NCBI GenBank assembly: GCA_016212085.1 | Contig: JACRHL010000006.1 | Span: 186,001 to 250,000 of the forward strand | Length of the DNA stretch: 64,000 bases | Reading direction: 5' to 3' | Origin: Nitrospirota bacterium | GTDB taxonomy: Bacteria > Nitrospirota > JACRHL01 | Part shown: piece after piece, positions 41,862 to 50,615 of the stretch | How positions within the stretch are numbered: position 1 is the first letter of the stretch | Layout: each line of letters starts with the position of its first letter | Translations under genes and position numbers: made by a program | Notes under the pieces: generated by a model | The model's database searches: none | Told to the model about the DNA's origin: nothing | What the model saw: only the letters and a program-made list of their open reading frames with translations

Positions 41862-42614
41862 TCAATGATGAATGTCACATTCTTGTGTATCGTGCCACTC
41901 ATTTCCGTCCCGGGGCGTCGCGGGGGCCTTGAGCCCCGCCACCTCCCCCGCCGTCAGGTGGCGCCAGCCGCCCACCGGCAGGTTGCCCAGGGTCACGCAG
42001 TCCACCCGCAGGCGCTTGAGCAGCCGCACGTGGGCCCCCACCTTGCGGCACATGCGCCGCACCTGGCGGTTCCTGCCCTCGGTGAGCACGATGCGGAAGC
42101 GGTCCGGCGCCAGGCGCCGCACCCGGGCCGGGCGCGTGCGGCTGCCCATCAGGGGCACGCCCCGGGCCATGGCCGCCAGGCAGCCGTCGGCGATGGGTTG
42201 GTCGGTCACCACCTCGTACTCCTTTTCCTTGTGGGCGTCCGGGTGGTTGAGGGCGGTCACCAGGGTGCCGTCGGTGGTGAGCAGGATCAGGCCGGTGCTG
42301 TCCTTGTCCAGGCGGCCGATGGGGAACAGGCCGGGAACGTCCACCAGTTGGGTGACCACCTTCGGCTCCTGGGCGTTGGCGCGGGCGTCGCTGGTGTAGC
42401 CGGCGGGCTTGTGCAGGGCCACATAGACATGCTCGGACAGCCCCTCCCGGTCCACCGTCACCCGGTCCTGGTCCGGGTCCACCTTGCGGCCCATCTCGGT
42501 GACCACCGTGCCGTTGACGCGCACCCGGCCGTCGGCGATGAGGCGGTCCGCCTCGCGGCGTGATGCCAGGCCCTGCTGGGCGATGAACTTGTTGAGGCGC
42601 ACGGGCTCGGCCAC
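41862..42614 (-). CDS. 23S rRNA/tRNA pseudouridine synthase, RluF/RsuA-like
   Basis: A 250-residue RsuA-family synthase. An S4 RNA-binding domain (RLNKFIAQQGLASRREADRLI) spans about 5-60. The catalytic domain has the conserved HKPAGYTSD, IGRLDKDSTGLILLTTDG with the catalytic Asp, EKEYEV and TEGRNRQVRRMCRKVG. The branch is RluF/RluB-like but not certain. The start is uncertain: GTG 42614 gives the usual N-terminus and has AAGAGG upstream, whereas ATG 42647 would overlap the divergent sigma-factor gene. Confidence 0.88.
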   Translation of the reverse strand: MAEPVRLNKFIAQQGLASRREADRLIADGRVRVNGTVVTEMGRKVDPDQDRVTVDREGLSEHVYVALHKPAGYTSDARANAQEPKVVTQLVDVPGLFPIGRLDKDSTGLILLTTDGTLVTALNHPDAHKEKEYEVVTDQPIADGCLAAMARGVPLMGSRTRPARVRRLAPDRFRIVLTEGRNRQVRRMCRKVGAHVRLLKRLRVDCVTLGNLPVGGWRHLTAGEVAGLKAPATPRDGNEWHDTQECDIHH

Positions 42615-42620
42615 GGGTTG

Positions 42621-42626
42621 TATAAT
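42621..42626 (+). promoter_or_regulatory. Perfect -10 box just upstream of rpoH
   Basis: TATAAT lies 12 nt before the rpoH ATG (42639). No good -35 hexamer sits at the usual spacing. If used, transcription would start around 42633, leaving a leader of only a few bases and no Shine-Dalgarno sequence. Confidence 0.4.
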
Positions 42627-42638
42627 CCTCTTAAAAAA

Positions 42639-43631
42639 ATGGCTCATTCTAGCGATCCCGATTACGACATCGCCAGCGACGACACCGTCCTTGTCCCGGA
42701 CACGGCGGCGGATGCCGGGCTGGACGCGCTGCTGCCCGCCACCACCGGGGGCGGCGGCGAGCTGGTCCCCTACGACCCGCTGCAACGCTACCTGGCCGAC
42801 GTGCGCCAGCACCCCTACCTGAACCGGGACGAGGAGCACCGCCTGGCGCTGGCGTTCCGCGACCGGGGCGACCTGGAGGCGGCGTCCAGGCTGGTGCTGG
42901 CCAACCTGCGGCTGGTGGTGCGTCTGGCCTTCGAGTACAAGAAGACGCCCGTGGCCCTGCTCGACCTGATCCAGGAGGGCAACCTGGGCCTGATGGCGGC
43001 GGTGAAGAAGTTCGATCCGGACCGGGGCGTGCGCCTGGGCACCTATGCCTCGTGGTGGATCAAGGCCTACATGCTGCGCTACATCATGGCCAACTGGAAG
43101 ATGGTCAAGATCGGCACCACCCAGGACCAGCGCAAGCTGTTCTTCAACCTGCTCAAGGAGCAGCGGCGCCTGGAGGCCGAGGGGCACGACGTGGGCCCGC
43201 GCCTGCTGGCGGAGGCCCTGGGGGTGAAGGAGCAGAGCGTGGTGGCCATGCAGCAGACGCTCACCCAGTGGGACCAGTCGCTGGACGAGCCCATCGGGAC
43301 CGACGGGGAGGGGACCACCCACCTCGACATGCTGGCCGCCGGCGGCGCCGAGACCGACGAGGTGCTGGCCCAGCGCGAGCTGCGGGAGCTCATCAACACC
43401 CACCTGGCCACCTTCGCCCGGGGCCTGACGGGGCGCGACCGGGAGATTTTCGAGCAACGCCTGGTGGCCGAGAACCCGGTGACCTTGCAGGACATCGCCG
43501 ACCGCCACGGCGTGTCCCGGGAGCGCATCCGCCAGAACGAAAAACGCCTGCTGGAACGCATGCGCGCCTACCTGGCGGAGCGGGTGGAGGGGCTGGAGGG
43601 GCTCGACTTCTCCATCGCCACCGACGCCTGA
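42639..43631 (+). CDS. rpoH: RpoH-type (heat shock) sigma factor
   Basis: A 330-residue sigma-70-family factor. Region 1.2 is DPLQRYLADVRQHPYLNRDEEHRLA. Region 2 contains LRLVVRLAFEY, LLDLIQEGNLGLMAAVKKFDP, and GVRLGTYASWWIKAYMLRYIM. The RpoH box QRKLFFNLLKEQ is present, which distinguishes it from RpoD. Region 4 ends with NPVTLQDIADRHGVSRERIRQNEKRLLERM. An N-terminal acidic extension of about 40 residues precedes region 1.2. It directs transcription of chaperones and proteases in related bacteria. A TTG at 42618 is an alternative start but would place the -10 box inside the gene. Confidence 0.93.
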   Translation: MAHSSDPDYDIASDDTVLVPDTAADAGLDALLPATTGGGGELVPYDPLQRYLADVRQHPYLNRDEEHRLALAFRDRGDLEAASRLVLANLRLVVRLAFEYKKTPVALLDLIQEGNLGLMAAVKKFDPDRGVRLGTYASWWIKAYMLRYIMANWKMVKIGTTQDQRKLFFNLLKEQRRLEAEGHDVGPRLLAEALGVKEQSVVAMQQTLTQWDQSLDEPIGTDGEGTTHLDMLAAGGAETDEVLAQRELRELINTHLATFARGLTGRDREIFEQRLVAENPVTLQDIADRHGVSRERIRQNEKRLLERMRAYLAERVEGLEGLDFSIATDA

Positions 43632-43674
43632 CCCCCTGTTGGGGAGGGCCCCTTCAAGCCGATAAGAGGGGGTC

Positions 43675-43830
43675 ATGATCGCCCACCTGGTCCGCAAGAA
43701 GATTCCCGCCCGGCTCACCAAGCGGGTGGCCTGCCCCACCTGCGGGGAGAAAACCCGGACCCAGGTGCACCACGTGGTCTACTGCATGCTGTGCGGCCAG
43801 CCCATCCCGGTGCCGCCGAACCCGTCCTGA
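43675..43830 (+). CDS. Small zinc-ribbon protein (51 residues)
   Basis: A short gene with a very strong ribosome-binding site (AAGAGGGGG ending 3 nt before ATG). The peptide begins MIAHLVRKKIPARLTKRVA and has two CxxC knuckles, CPTC (about 20-23) and CMLC (about 37-40), separated by 13 residues, then a Pro-rich tail. The pattern is a four-cysteine zinc ribbon. It lies 43 nt after rpoH and may be co-transcribed. No specific family was recognised; a nucleic-acid-binding or chaperone accessory role is inference. Confidence 0.75.
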   Translation: MIAHLVRKKIPARLTKRVACPTCGEKTRTQVHHVVYCMLCGQPIPVPPNPS

Positions 43831-43948
43831 CACGATCCGGGCGGCATTCCCGCCGCCGCCGCCGTGTAAATTTGATATCCTATTAGCTTGGCTTCCGCCT
43901 CGCGCCACCCATGCGGGCGCACTCCTTTGTTCTGTTGAGGAAACCATC

Positions 43949-45973
43949 ATGCGCAATCGCTGGAACGACGCCGATGCGGCGGCTTTCGAGGGCGACCTGG
44001 GCCTGCGCGTCTACTCGTCGCGCCTGCTGGGGGCCGACCCGGCCCTGGTGCTGCACGGCGGCGGCAACACCTCCGTCAAGTCCACCGTCACCGACATCCT
44101 GGGCGAGCGGGTGGACGTGCTCCACATCAAGGGCAGCGGGTGGGATCTGGCCACCATCGAGGCCCGGGGCTTCCCGGCGGTGCGCATGGATCACCTGCTC
44201 AGGCTGCGCCACCTGCAAAAACTGTCCGACCCGGACATGGTGAACACCCAGCAGACGCACATGATGAACGCCAGCTCGCCGAGCCCGTCCATCGAGACCC
44301 TGCTGCACGCCTTCCTGCCCTACAAATTCGTGGACCACACCCACGCCGACGCGGTGGTGGCCCTGACCGACGTGAAGAACGGCGAGGCCGCCGTGCGCGA
44401 TGTCTACCGCGACAGCATGGCCATCGTGCCCTACGTGCAGCCGGGCTTCGACCTGGCCAAGGTGTGCGCCGACATTTACGAGCAGGCCCCCCACGTGAGC
44501 GGCCTGGTGCTCATGAAGCACGGCATCTTCACCTTCGCGAACACCGCCCGGGCCAGCTACGACCTGATGATCGAGCGCGTGCAGCAGGCCGAGGACTACC
44601 TGCAAAACGCCCGGGCCGGCCGCCCCATCTTCAGCGTCCGCGCCGACCTGCCAAAACCCGCCGTGGACAAGGGGAGGCTGGTGGCCATCGTGGCCCAGGC
44701 CATCGGCCGCGAGGGGGGCCCCAAGCTGGTCACCCTGGACGATGCGGAGCGGGTGATGGCATTCATCAACAGCGCCCAGGCGCCGGCCCTTTCGCAGGTG
44801 GGGCCCGCCACGCCGGACCATGTGATCCGCACCAAGGCCCTGCCGCTCTATTGGGAGCACCCGGACCTGTCGTCCGAGGCGGCCTTCAGGGCCGGCCTCG
44901 AGGCGGAGCTGGCGCGCTACATCGCCGCCTACGACGCCTACTTCCAAAAGCACGCCGCCGGCGGCGACTACGTGCGGCTGGACCCCAACCCGCGGGTGCT
45001 CCTGATCCCCGGCCTGGGGATGCTCACCACCGGTTCCGGCTACAAGGACGGTCAGGTGGTGGCCGACATCTACCGCCACACCATCGACGTGCTGGAGTGG
45101 GCCAGCACCCACGGCGACTATTCGGTGCTCACCCCCGAACAGCTGTTCAACATGGAATACTGGGAGCTGGAGCAGGCCAAGCTGCGCAAGGGCGGCGCCA
45201 GGCCGGCCCTGGCGGGGCGGGTGGCGGTGGTGACCGGGGCCGCCTCCGGCATCGGCCGGGCCTGCGCCAAGGAGCTGGTGGCCGCCGGTGCCCACGTGAT
45301 CGGCCTGGACATCAACCCGGACGGGCTGAACGGCCTGGACGCCGATCTGGGCAAGGCGTTCCTGGGCGTCCGCACCGACATCTCCGACCGTGCCGCCATC
45401 GCCGCCGCCCTGGACGCGGGGGCCCGCCGCTTCGGCCGCATCGACATCCTGGTGGCCAACGCCGGGCGCTTCTATTCCAACCGCACCATCGCCGAGATGG
45501 ACGCGGAGACGTGGGACGGCAGCTTGGCCCTGAACCTGTCGGCCCACCTGTGGGGCCTTAAAGCGGCGTTGCCCTACCTGAAGGCCAACAACGGCCGGGC
45601 CGACGTGATCCTGATGGGCTCCAAGAATGTCCCGGCGCCGGGGCCGGGGGCCGCCGCCTACAGCTGCGCCAAGGCCGCGCTCACCCAGTTGGGCCGGGTG
45701 GCGGCGCTGGAGCTTGCGGCGGACGGCATCCGCGTCAACACCCTCCATCCGGACGCCGTGTTCGACACGGGGGTGTGGAGCGAACAGGTGCTCAAGGAGC
45801 GCGCCGCCCACTACGGCATGACCGTGGAGCAGTACAAGCGCAAGAATCTGCTGAAGAGCGAAATCACCTCCACGGACGTGGGGCGGCTGGTGGCACGCAT
45901 GTGCGACGCGGCCTTCGTCCACACCACCGGGGCGCAGGTGCCGGTGGACGGGGGCAACGACCGGGTGATCTAG
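43949..45973 (+). CDS. Class II aldolase / short-chain dehydrogenase fusion
   Basis: A 674-residue bifunctional protein. The N-terminal class II aldolase domain (about 1-230) has HGGGNTSVK, IKGSGWDLATIEARGF and the zinc-binding pair HTHADAV. A C-terminal SDR domain (about 425-674) has TGAASGIGRA, ANAGRF and the catalytic YSCAK. The arrangement resembles the bifunctional rhamnulose-1-phosphate aldolase/lactaldehyde dehydrogenase seen in rhizobia, but no rhamnose kinase or isomerase gene is nearby, so the sugar is uncertain. TGAGGAAA precedes the ATG. Its TAG stop codon is contributed by a repeat element. Confidence 0.88.
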   Translation: MRNRWNDADAAAFEGDLGLRVYSSRLLGADPALVLHGGGNTSVKSTVTDILGERVDVLHIKGSGWDLATIEARGFPAVRMDHLLRLRHLQKLSDPDMVNTQQTHMMNASSPSPSIETLLHAFLPYKFVDHTHADAVVALTDVKNGEAAVRDVYRDSMAIVPYVQPGFDLAKVCADIYEQAPHVSGLVLMKHGIFTFANTARASYDLMIERVQQAEDYLQNARAGRPIFSVRADLPKPAVDKGRLVAIVAQAIGREGGPKLVTLDDAERVMAFINSAQAPALSQVGPATPDHVIRTKALPLYWEHPDLSSEAAFRAGLEAELARYIAAYDAYFQKHAAGGDYVRLDPNPRVLLIPGLGMLTTGSGYKDGQVVADIYRHTIDVLEWASTHGDYSVLTPEQLFNMEYWELEQAKLRKGGARPALAGRVAVVTGAASGIGRACAKELVAAGAHVIGLDINPDGLNGLDADLGKAFLGVRTDISDRAAIAAALDAGARRFGRIDILVANAGRFYSNRTIAEMDAETWDGSLALNLSAHLWGLKAALPYLKANNGRADVILMGSKNVPAPGPGAAAYSCAKAALTQLGRVAALELAADGIRVNTLHPDAVFDTGVWSEQVLKERAAHYGMTVEQYKRKNLLKSEITSTDVGRLVARMCDAAFVHTTGAQVPVDGGNDRVI

Positions 45974-46137
45974 GGCACCTCTCAAAACCTGCTGCGCGGT
46001 CCGATTGCTGCGTTGGGCGGTGCTCGAACCCTTGCCTATCACCAAGATATGTCTCGGGTTCTGCGCGGCGTAACGGTGCCGCTCCGCTCGGGGCGCCTTG
46101 CACCAGGGACCGCTCGCGACGGTTTTGAGAGGTGCCC
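45973..46137. mobile_element. 165-bp MITE-like element with 17-bp perfect inverted ends
   Basis: Ends gggcacctctcaaaacc (45973-45989) and ggttttgagaggtgccc (46121-46137) are perfect inverted repeats. Both sides are flanked by TCTA (45969-45972 and 46138-46141), consistent with a 4-bp target duplication. No open frame of meaning lies inside, so it is a non-autonomous element, probably moved by a transposase elsewhere. It inserted at the very left end of repeat copy B, next to the aldolase stop codon. Confidence 0.8.
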
Positions 46138-46139
46138 TC

Positions 46140-46308
46140 TAGCAGGACGTTGAAAAAGTCCTTCCATGGACTTTTTCGACGCGAAACCGGAAAAACGCGG
46201 TTTTCCGGTTTCTCAGGATATCAAGCGCTTACGCGCTCGCAATCTGCCGGCACATCCCTGTGCCGGACGCAGGCATGCCGAAAAACGGTGTTTTTCAACA
46301 GCCTGCTA
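46140..46308 (-). repeat. Hairpin-rich dispersed repeat, copy B (inverted)
   Basis: A 169-bp element, inverted relative to copy A. Ends are tagcaggacgttgaaaaa and tttttcaacagcctgcta, matching as imperfect inverted repeats. Inside are stems aaaaagtcc with ggacttttt, ccggaaaa with ttttccgg, ccggcaca with tgtgccgg (46247-46266), and gaaaaac with gtttttc. Before the MITE inserted, its TAG would have directly followed GTGATC and formed the aldolase stop codon. The remaining 46309-46412 is a GC-rich leader of the kinase gene with no clear signal. Confidence 0.8.
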
Positions 46309-46412
46309 GTAATCCGCCGGCCTGGCGTGGGCCCGGATTCGGACCATTTTCGCGATCCGGCGCCGGCCCCTGGGGGGCCGGCGGCCACAAGGGGGATCGC
46401 CTGGGGGCGGTT

Positions 46413-47873
46413 GTGCGGTTTGGCCTGGCCCATAAAATCTTCGGCGGGTACCTGGTGCTCATCGCCGCGCTGGTCGCCGTGGGCGGCTACGGCGGGGTGA
46501 CCCTGCACCGCCTGATGGGCGACTACCGCAGCCTGGTGGTGGAGGGCATCCCCGCGCAGCGCGACCTGGACGCGCTCAAGGAGCTGTTCCGCCTCCAGAC
46601 CGCCAACGAAAAGAAGTTCTACGTGGTGCGCAGCCCGGCCTTTGCCGACCTGTTCACGGGCCAGGACACGGAATGGCGGTTGCTGGCAACCGAGCTGGCG
46701 GCGCGCTTCAAGGACGAGCCGGAGGCGCTGGGGATGGACACCCTGCTGGCCCAGCACCGGGTGTACGCGCGGCTGGCCGCCGACAACATGGCCCACCCGG
46801 ACGCGCGCTACGATACCGCCGCCCTGATCGACACCATCAGCGTGGGGCTGGACGACCTGTCGCGCGCCTTCCGCGCCCGCCAGGACAGCCTGCTGGCCGG
46901 CACCCAGCAGCGCGCCGAGCGCGTCACCCAGGTGACCATCGGCCTCGGCCTGCTGGCGGTGGCGCTGGGGCTCACCATCGCCTTCGGCCTGTCGGCCCTG
47001 CTCACGCGCCCGGTGCGGCGCCTCAAGGCGGCCACGGAGGAGGTGGCCGCGGGCATCTTCGACCAGCCCGTGTCGGTGGGGGCCACGGACGAGATCGGCG
47101 ACCTGGGCCACGCCTTCAACCGCATGGCCGGAAAGCTGCAAGCCCTGGACGAGCTGCGCGAGGAGTTCATCGCCTACATCTCCCACGAGCTGAAGACGCC
47201 GCTCACCTCCCTCAAGGAGGCCAACGCGCTGCTGGCGGACGGGGTGGCGGGGCCGCTCAACGCGCGCCAGCGCAAGCTGGTGGCCATCATCCAGGAGGAC
47301 GGCGAGAAGATCCAGCGCCTCATCAGCGAGCTGCTCGACCTGTCCAAGATGGAGGCCGGGATGATGGCGTTCGACAAGGCGCCGGCGGCGTTCGACGCCA
47401 TCGTCCACCAGGCGGTGGACGAGATGTGCCCGGTGGCCGAAAAGCGCAAGGTGGCGCTGCGCGTGGCGGAAGGCGGGCCGGCCACGGTGCTGGCGGACGC
47501 GCCGCGCACCCGCCAGGTGCTCACCAACCTGATTTCGAACGCCATCAAGTTCTCGCCCGAGGGGGCGGAGGTGACGGTGAGCTGGATCACCACCGAAAGC
47601 CGGGTGGCGTGCGCGGTGGCGGACCGGGGGACGGGCATCCCGGCGGATTCCCGCGACCGCATTTTCGAAAAATTTCACCAGCTCGCGCCGTCGGCCCTGT
47701 CGGGCATGCGCGGCATCGGATTGGGGCTGCCCATCGCCCGCAAGATCGTGGAGGCCCACGGCGGCCGCCTGTGGGTGGACTGCCCGCCGGAGGGGGGCAG
47801 CATCTTCCGCTTCTCGCTGCCGGTACACGCCGCGCCGGCGCCATTGCACTCATTGGAACACGCAAACGGATAA
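46413..47873 (+). CDS. Membrane sensor histidine kinase
   Basis: A 486-residue kinase. TM1 lies at about 10-30 and TM2 at about 174-196, enclosing a periplasmic helical sensor of about 140 residues. A HAMP domain follows (197-250). The H-box is EFIAYISHELKTPL with phospho-acceptor H258. The N box TNLISNAIKFSPEG, G1 box DRGTGIP and G2 box GIGLGLPIA are intact. It lies 2 nt upstream of an NtrC-family regulator and is its cognate kinase. The GTG start at 46413 follows GGGGGCGG. The sensed signal is unknown. The upstream region carries repeat copy B. Confidence 0.92.
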   Translation: MRFGLAHKIFGGYLVLIAALVAVGGYGGVTLHRLMGDYRSLVVEGIPAQRDLDALKELFRLQTANEKKFYVVRSPAFADLFTGQDTEWRLLATELAARFKDEPEALGMDTLLAQHRVYARLAADNMAHPDARYDTAALIDTISVGLDDLSRAFRARQDSLLAGTQQRAERVTQVTIGLGLLAVALGLTIAFGLSALLTRPVRRLKAATEEVAAGIFDQPVSVGATDEIGDLGHAFNRMAGKLQALDELREEFIAYISHELKTPLTSLKEANALLADGVAGPLNARQRKLVAIIQEDGEKIQRLISELLDLSKMEAGMMAFDKAPAAFDAIVHQAVDEMCPVAEKRKVALRVAEGGPATVLADAPRTRQVLTNLISNAIKFSPEGAEVTVSWITTESRVACAVADRGTGIPADSRDRIFEKFHQLAPSALSGMRGIGLGLPIARKIVEAHGGRLWVDCPPEGGSIFRFSLPVHAAPAPLHSLEHANG

Positions 47874-47875
47874 TC

Positions 47876-49261
<1,386 letters not shown>

Positions 49262-49294
49262 CAGGGCCCGTGGCAGTGATAAAGTGTGTAGATC

Positions 49295-50134
49295 ATGCCC
49301 CATTTTCCCAAAAGAACGGCGCCTAAGGGCGGCTGCCGGAGGGACCGGCTCGGCCTGATCTCCCGCGATCCGCTGCTGCGCGACGTGGCGCGGATCGAGG
49401 TGGAAATCGCCGATCTGTACGCGCGCCTGGCGGCCACGAGCGCCAACCGGGCCCCGCGCGAGCTGTTCAAGGGCATCGAGCGCCACACCCGCGAGCTGGC
49501 CGCGCTGCTGGGCGACGTGGCCGCCGAGGGGCAGACGCCGGCCCATCACCCCCGCCCCACGCGGGTGCGCCTGAACCTGCTGTGCGGCAACCAGCTGGAT
49601 GGGGTGCGCAAGGCGTTGCGGACGATGTCGCGCCACGGGGTGGACTGCGTCCCCAACGGCCACACCCACGACATGCTGGCGCACCTGCACCGGCTGGAGG
49701 CGGAGCACGTGCTGGCGCCGCTGCTGCAAATCCTGCGCATCGCCCCGTCGGGGGCGCTCAAGTCCGCCCACCGGTTGCTGGTCGGCCGTCACGACCGGCT
49801 GGGCAAGCTGGGGGTGGATCTGCCGCCGCTGCCCACCATGAGCGGCGCGCGCCCGCTGTGCGGCACCGCCGGCGGCGTCGTTGGCGGTCCGCCCAGGCGC
49901 TTCGGCAAGGGCGACGCGTGGTCCGCCACCGGCTGCGTGGAACGCATCAATCTGGCGCGCCGCTGCGGCACCGTGCGCATCGGCGACGGCGTGCGCGCCT
50001 TCTTCTCGTTCCGGGCCCTGCCGGATGGGGCGGGCGGCCTGCGGGAGGGCGACCCGGTCACGGTCACCCTGCGGCGCGGGCCGCTGGGGCTCACCGCCAC
50101 CTGGGTGGCGCTGGCGGCGCCGGTCGAGGCGTAG
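49295..50134 (+). CDS. Unknown protein with a C-terminal cold-shock-like domain
   Basis: A 279-residue protein with no family I recognise. The N-terminal half (about 20-170) is helical and basic, with few hydrophobic stretches. Residues about 210-270 (GCVERINLARRCGTVRIGDGVRAFF and SFRALPDGAGGLREGDPVTVTL) follow the pattern of a cold-shock OB-fold (GTVKWFN...GFGFI...DVFVHFSAL...EGDxVxF...GPxGxxAxxV), but RNP motifs are altered. It could bind RNA or single-stranded DNA. It follows the NtrC gene by 33 nt, with no clear Shine-Dalgarno sequence. Basic composition supports nucleic-acid binding; the rest is inference. Confidence 0.6.
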   Translation: MPHFPKRTAPKGGCRRDRLGLISRDPLLRDVARIEVEIADLYARLAATSANRAPRELFKGIERHTRELAALLGDVAAEGQTPAHHPRPTRVRLNLLCGNQLDGVRKALRTMSRHGVDCVPNGHTHDMLAHLHRLEAEHVLAPLLQILRIAPSGALKSAHRLLVGRHDRLGKLGVDLPPLPTMSGARPLCGTAGGVVGGPPRRFGKGDAWSATGCVERINLARRCGTVRIGDGVRAFFSFRALPDGAGGLREGDPVTVTLRRGPLGLTATWVALAAPVEA

Positions 50135-50154
50135 CCGCGCGCCGGCTCGATTAT

Positions 50155-50183
50155 CTTAAAAAACTCCCGCGTCGGCGCGCGGG
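50155..50183 (-). terminator. Rho-independent terminator for the small gene at 50208-50327
   Basis: On the minus strand, a 6-bp stem (cccgcg with cgcggg, plus-strand 50166-50183) is followed by AG then six T residues. It lies 25 nt downstream of the small gene's stop codon. A second, longer stem (ccgcgcgcc 50135-50143 with ggcgcgcgg 50174-50182) overlaps it and may serve the convergent plus-strand gene. Confidence 0.75.
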
Positions 50184-50207
50184 CCGGCGTGGGCCCGATG
50201 GGGCGCG

Positions 50208-50327
50208 TCAGGCCGAGATGTAGGCCACGAACGGAATCAGGAACAGGGTGACACCCAGGGCGATGCGCAGCATCCAGCCCATGGTGACGCGGAATCCGTT
50301 GGTCTGCCCGAACCAGTTTGTCAGCAT
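50208..50327 (-). CDS. Small single-pass membrane protein (39 residues)
   Basis: The ATG at 50327 has a strong Shine-Dalgarno sequence GGAGGGG six bases upstream. The peptide starts MLTNWFGQTNGF and has one membrane helix, MLRIALGVTLFLIPFVAYI (about 18-36). A terminator lies just downstream, giving a complete small transcription unit. No family was recognised. It is divergent from ettA, sharing a 288-nt intergenic region that should hold both promoters. Confidence 0.65.
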   Translation of the reverse strand: MLTNWFGQTNGFRVTMGWMLRIALGVTLFLIPFVAYISA

Positions 50328-50615
50328 AGTTCCCCTCCAGGTGTCCTGCGCATCCGAGCGTAACGGCCGGGAATTGTAAGCAATCCGAAAGCCATTGTCG
50401 CGGGTTCCCAAAAAAAATCCCTGGGGAGGCCCGTGCCGCGCGGGGTTGCGGCCGGCCGGGGCAATCCGGGCGTGGCGGCCGCGCCGTGCAATTTTTTCCG
50501 GGTCGGGAAATTTTCGCCGTGCCGGCCTGCGCCGGTTTGCCTAACGGCCCCCCCGGGGCCTATCCTTTTGCATCCCCAACGGGGCCCGTTTTCACGACAG
50601 CAGCAAGGACCAGCA

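Noticed and set aside
42618-42638. TTG at 42618 considered as the rpoH start
   Set aside because: It would put the TATAAT box inside the coding region and adds unconserved residues; ATG 42639 gives a normal N-terminus.
45973-46308. The two adjacent repeats considered as remains of an insertion sequence with transposase
   Set aside because: Both are under 170 bp and contain no transposase-like frame; they are better described as non-autonomous repeats.
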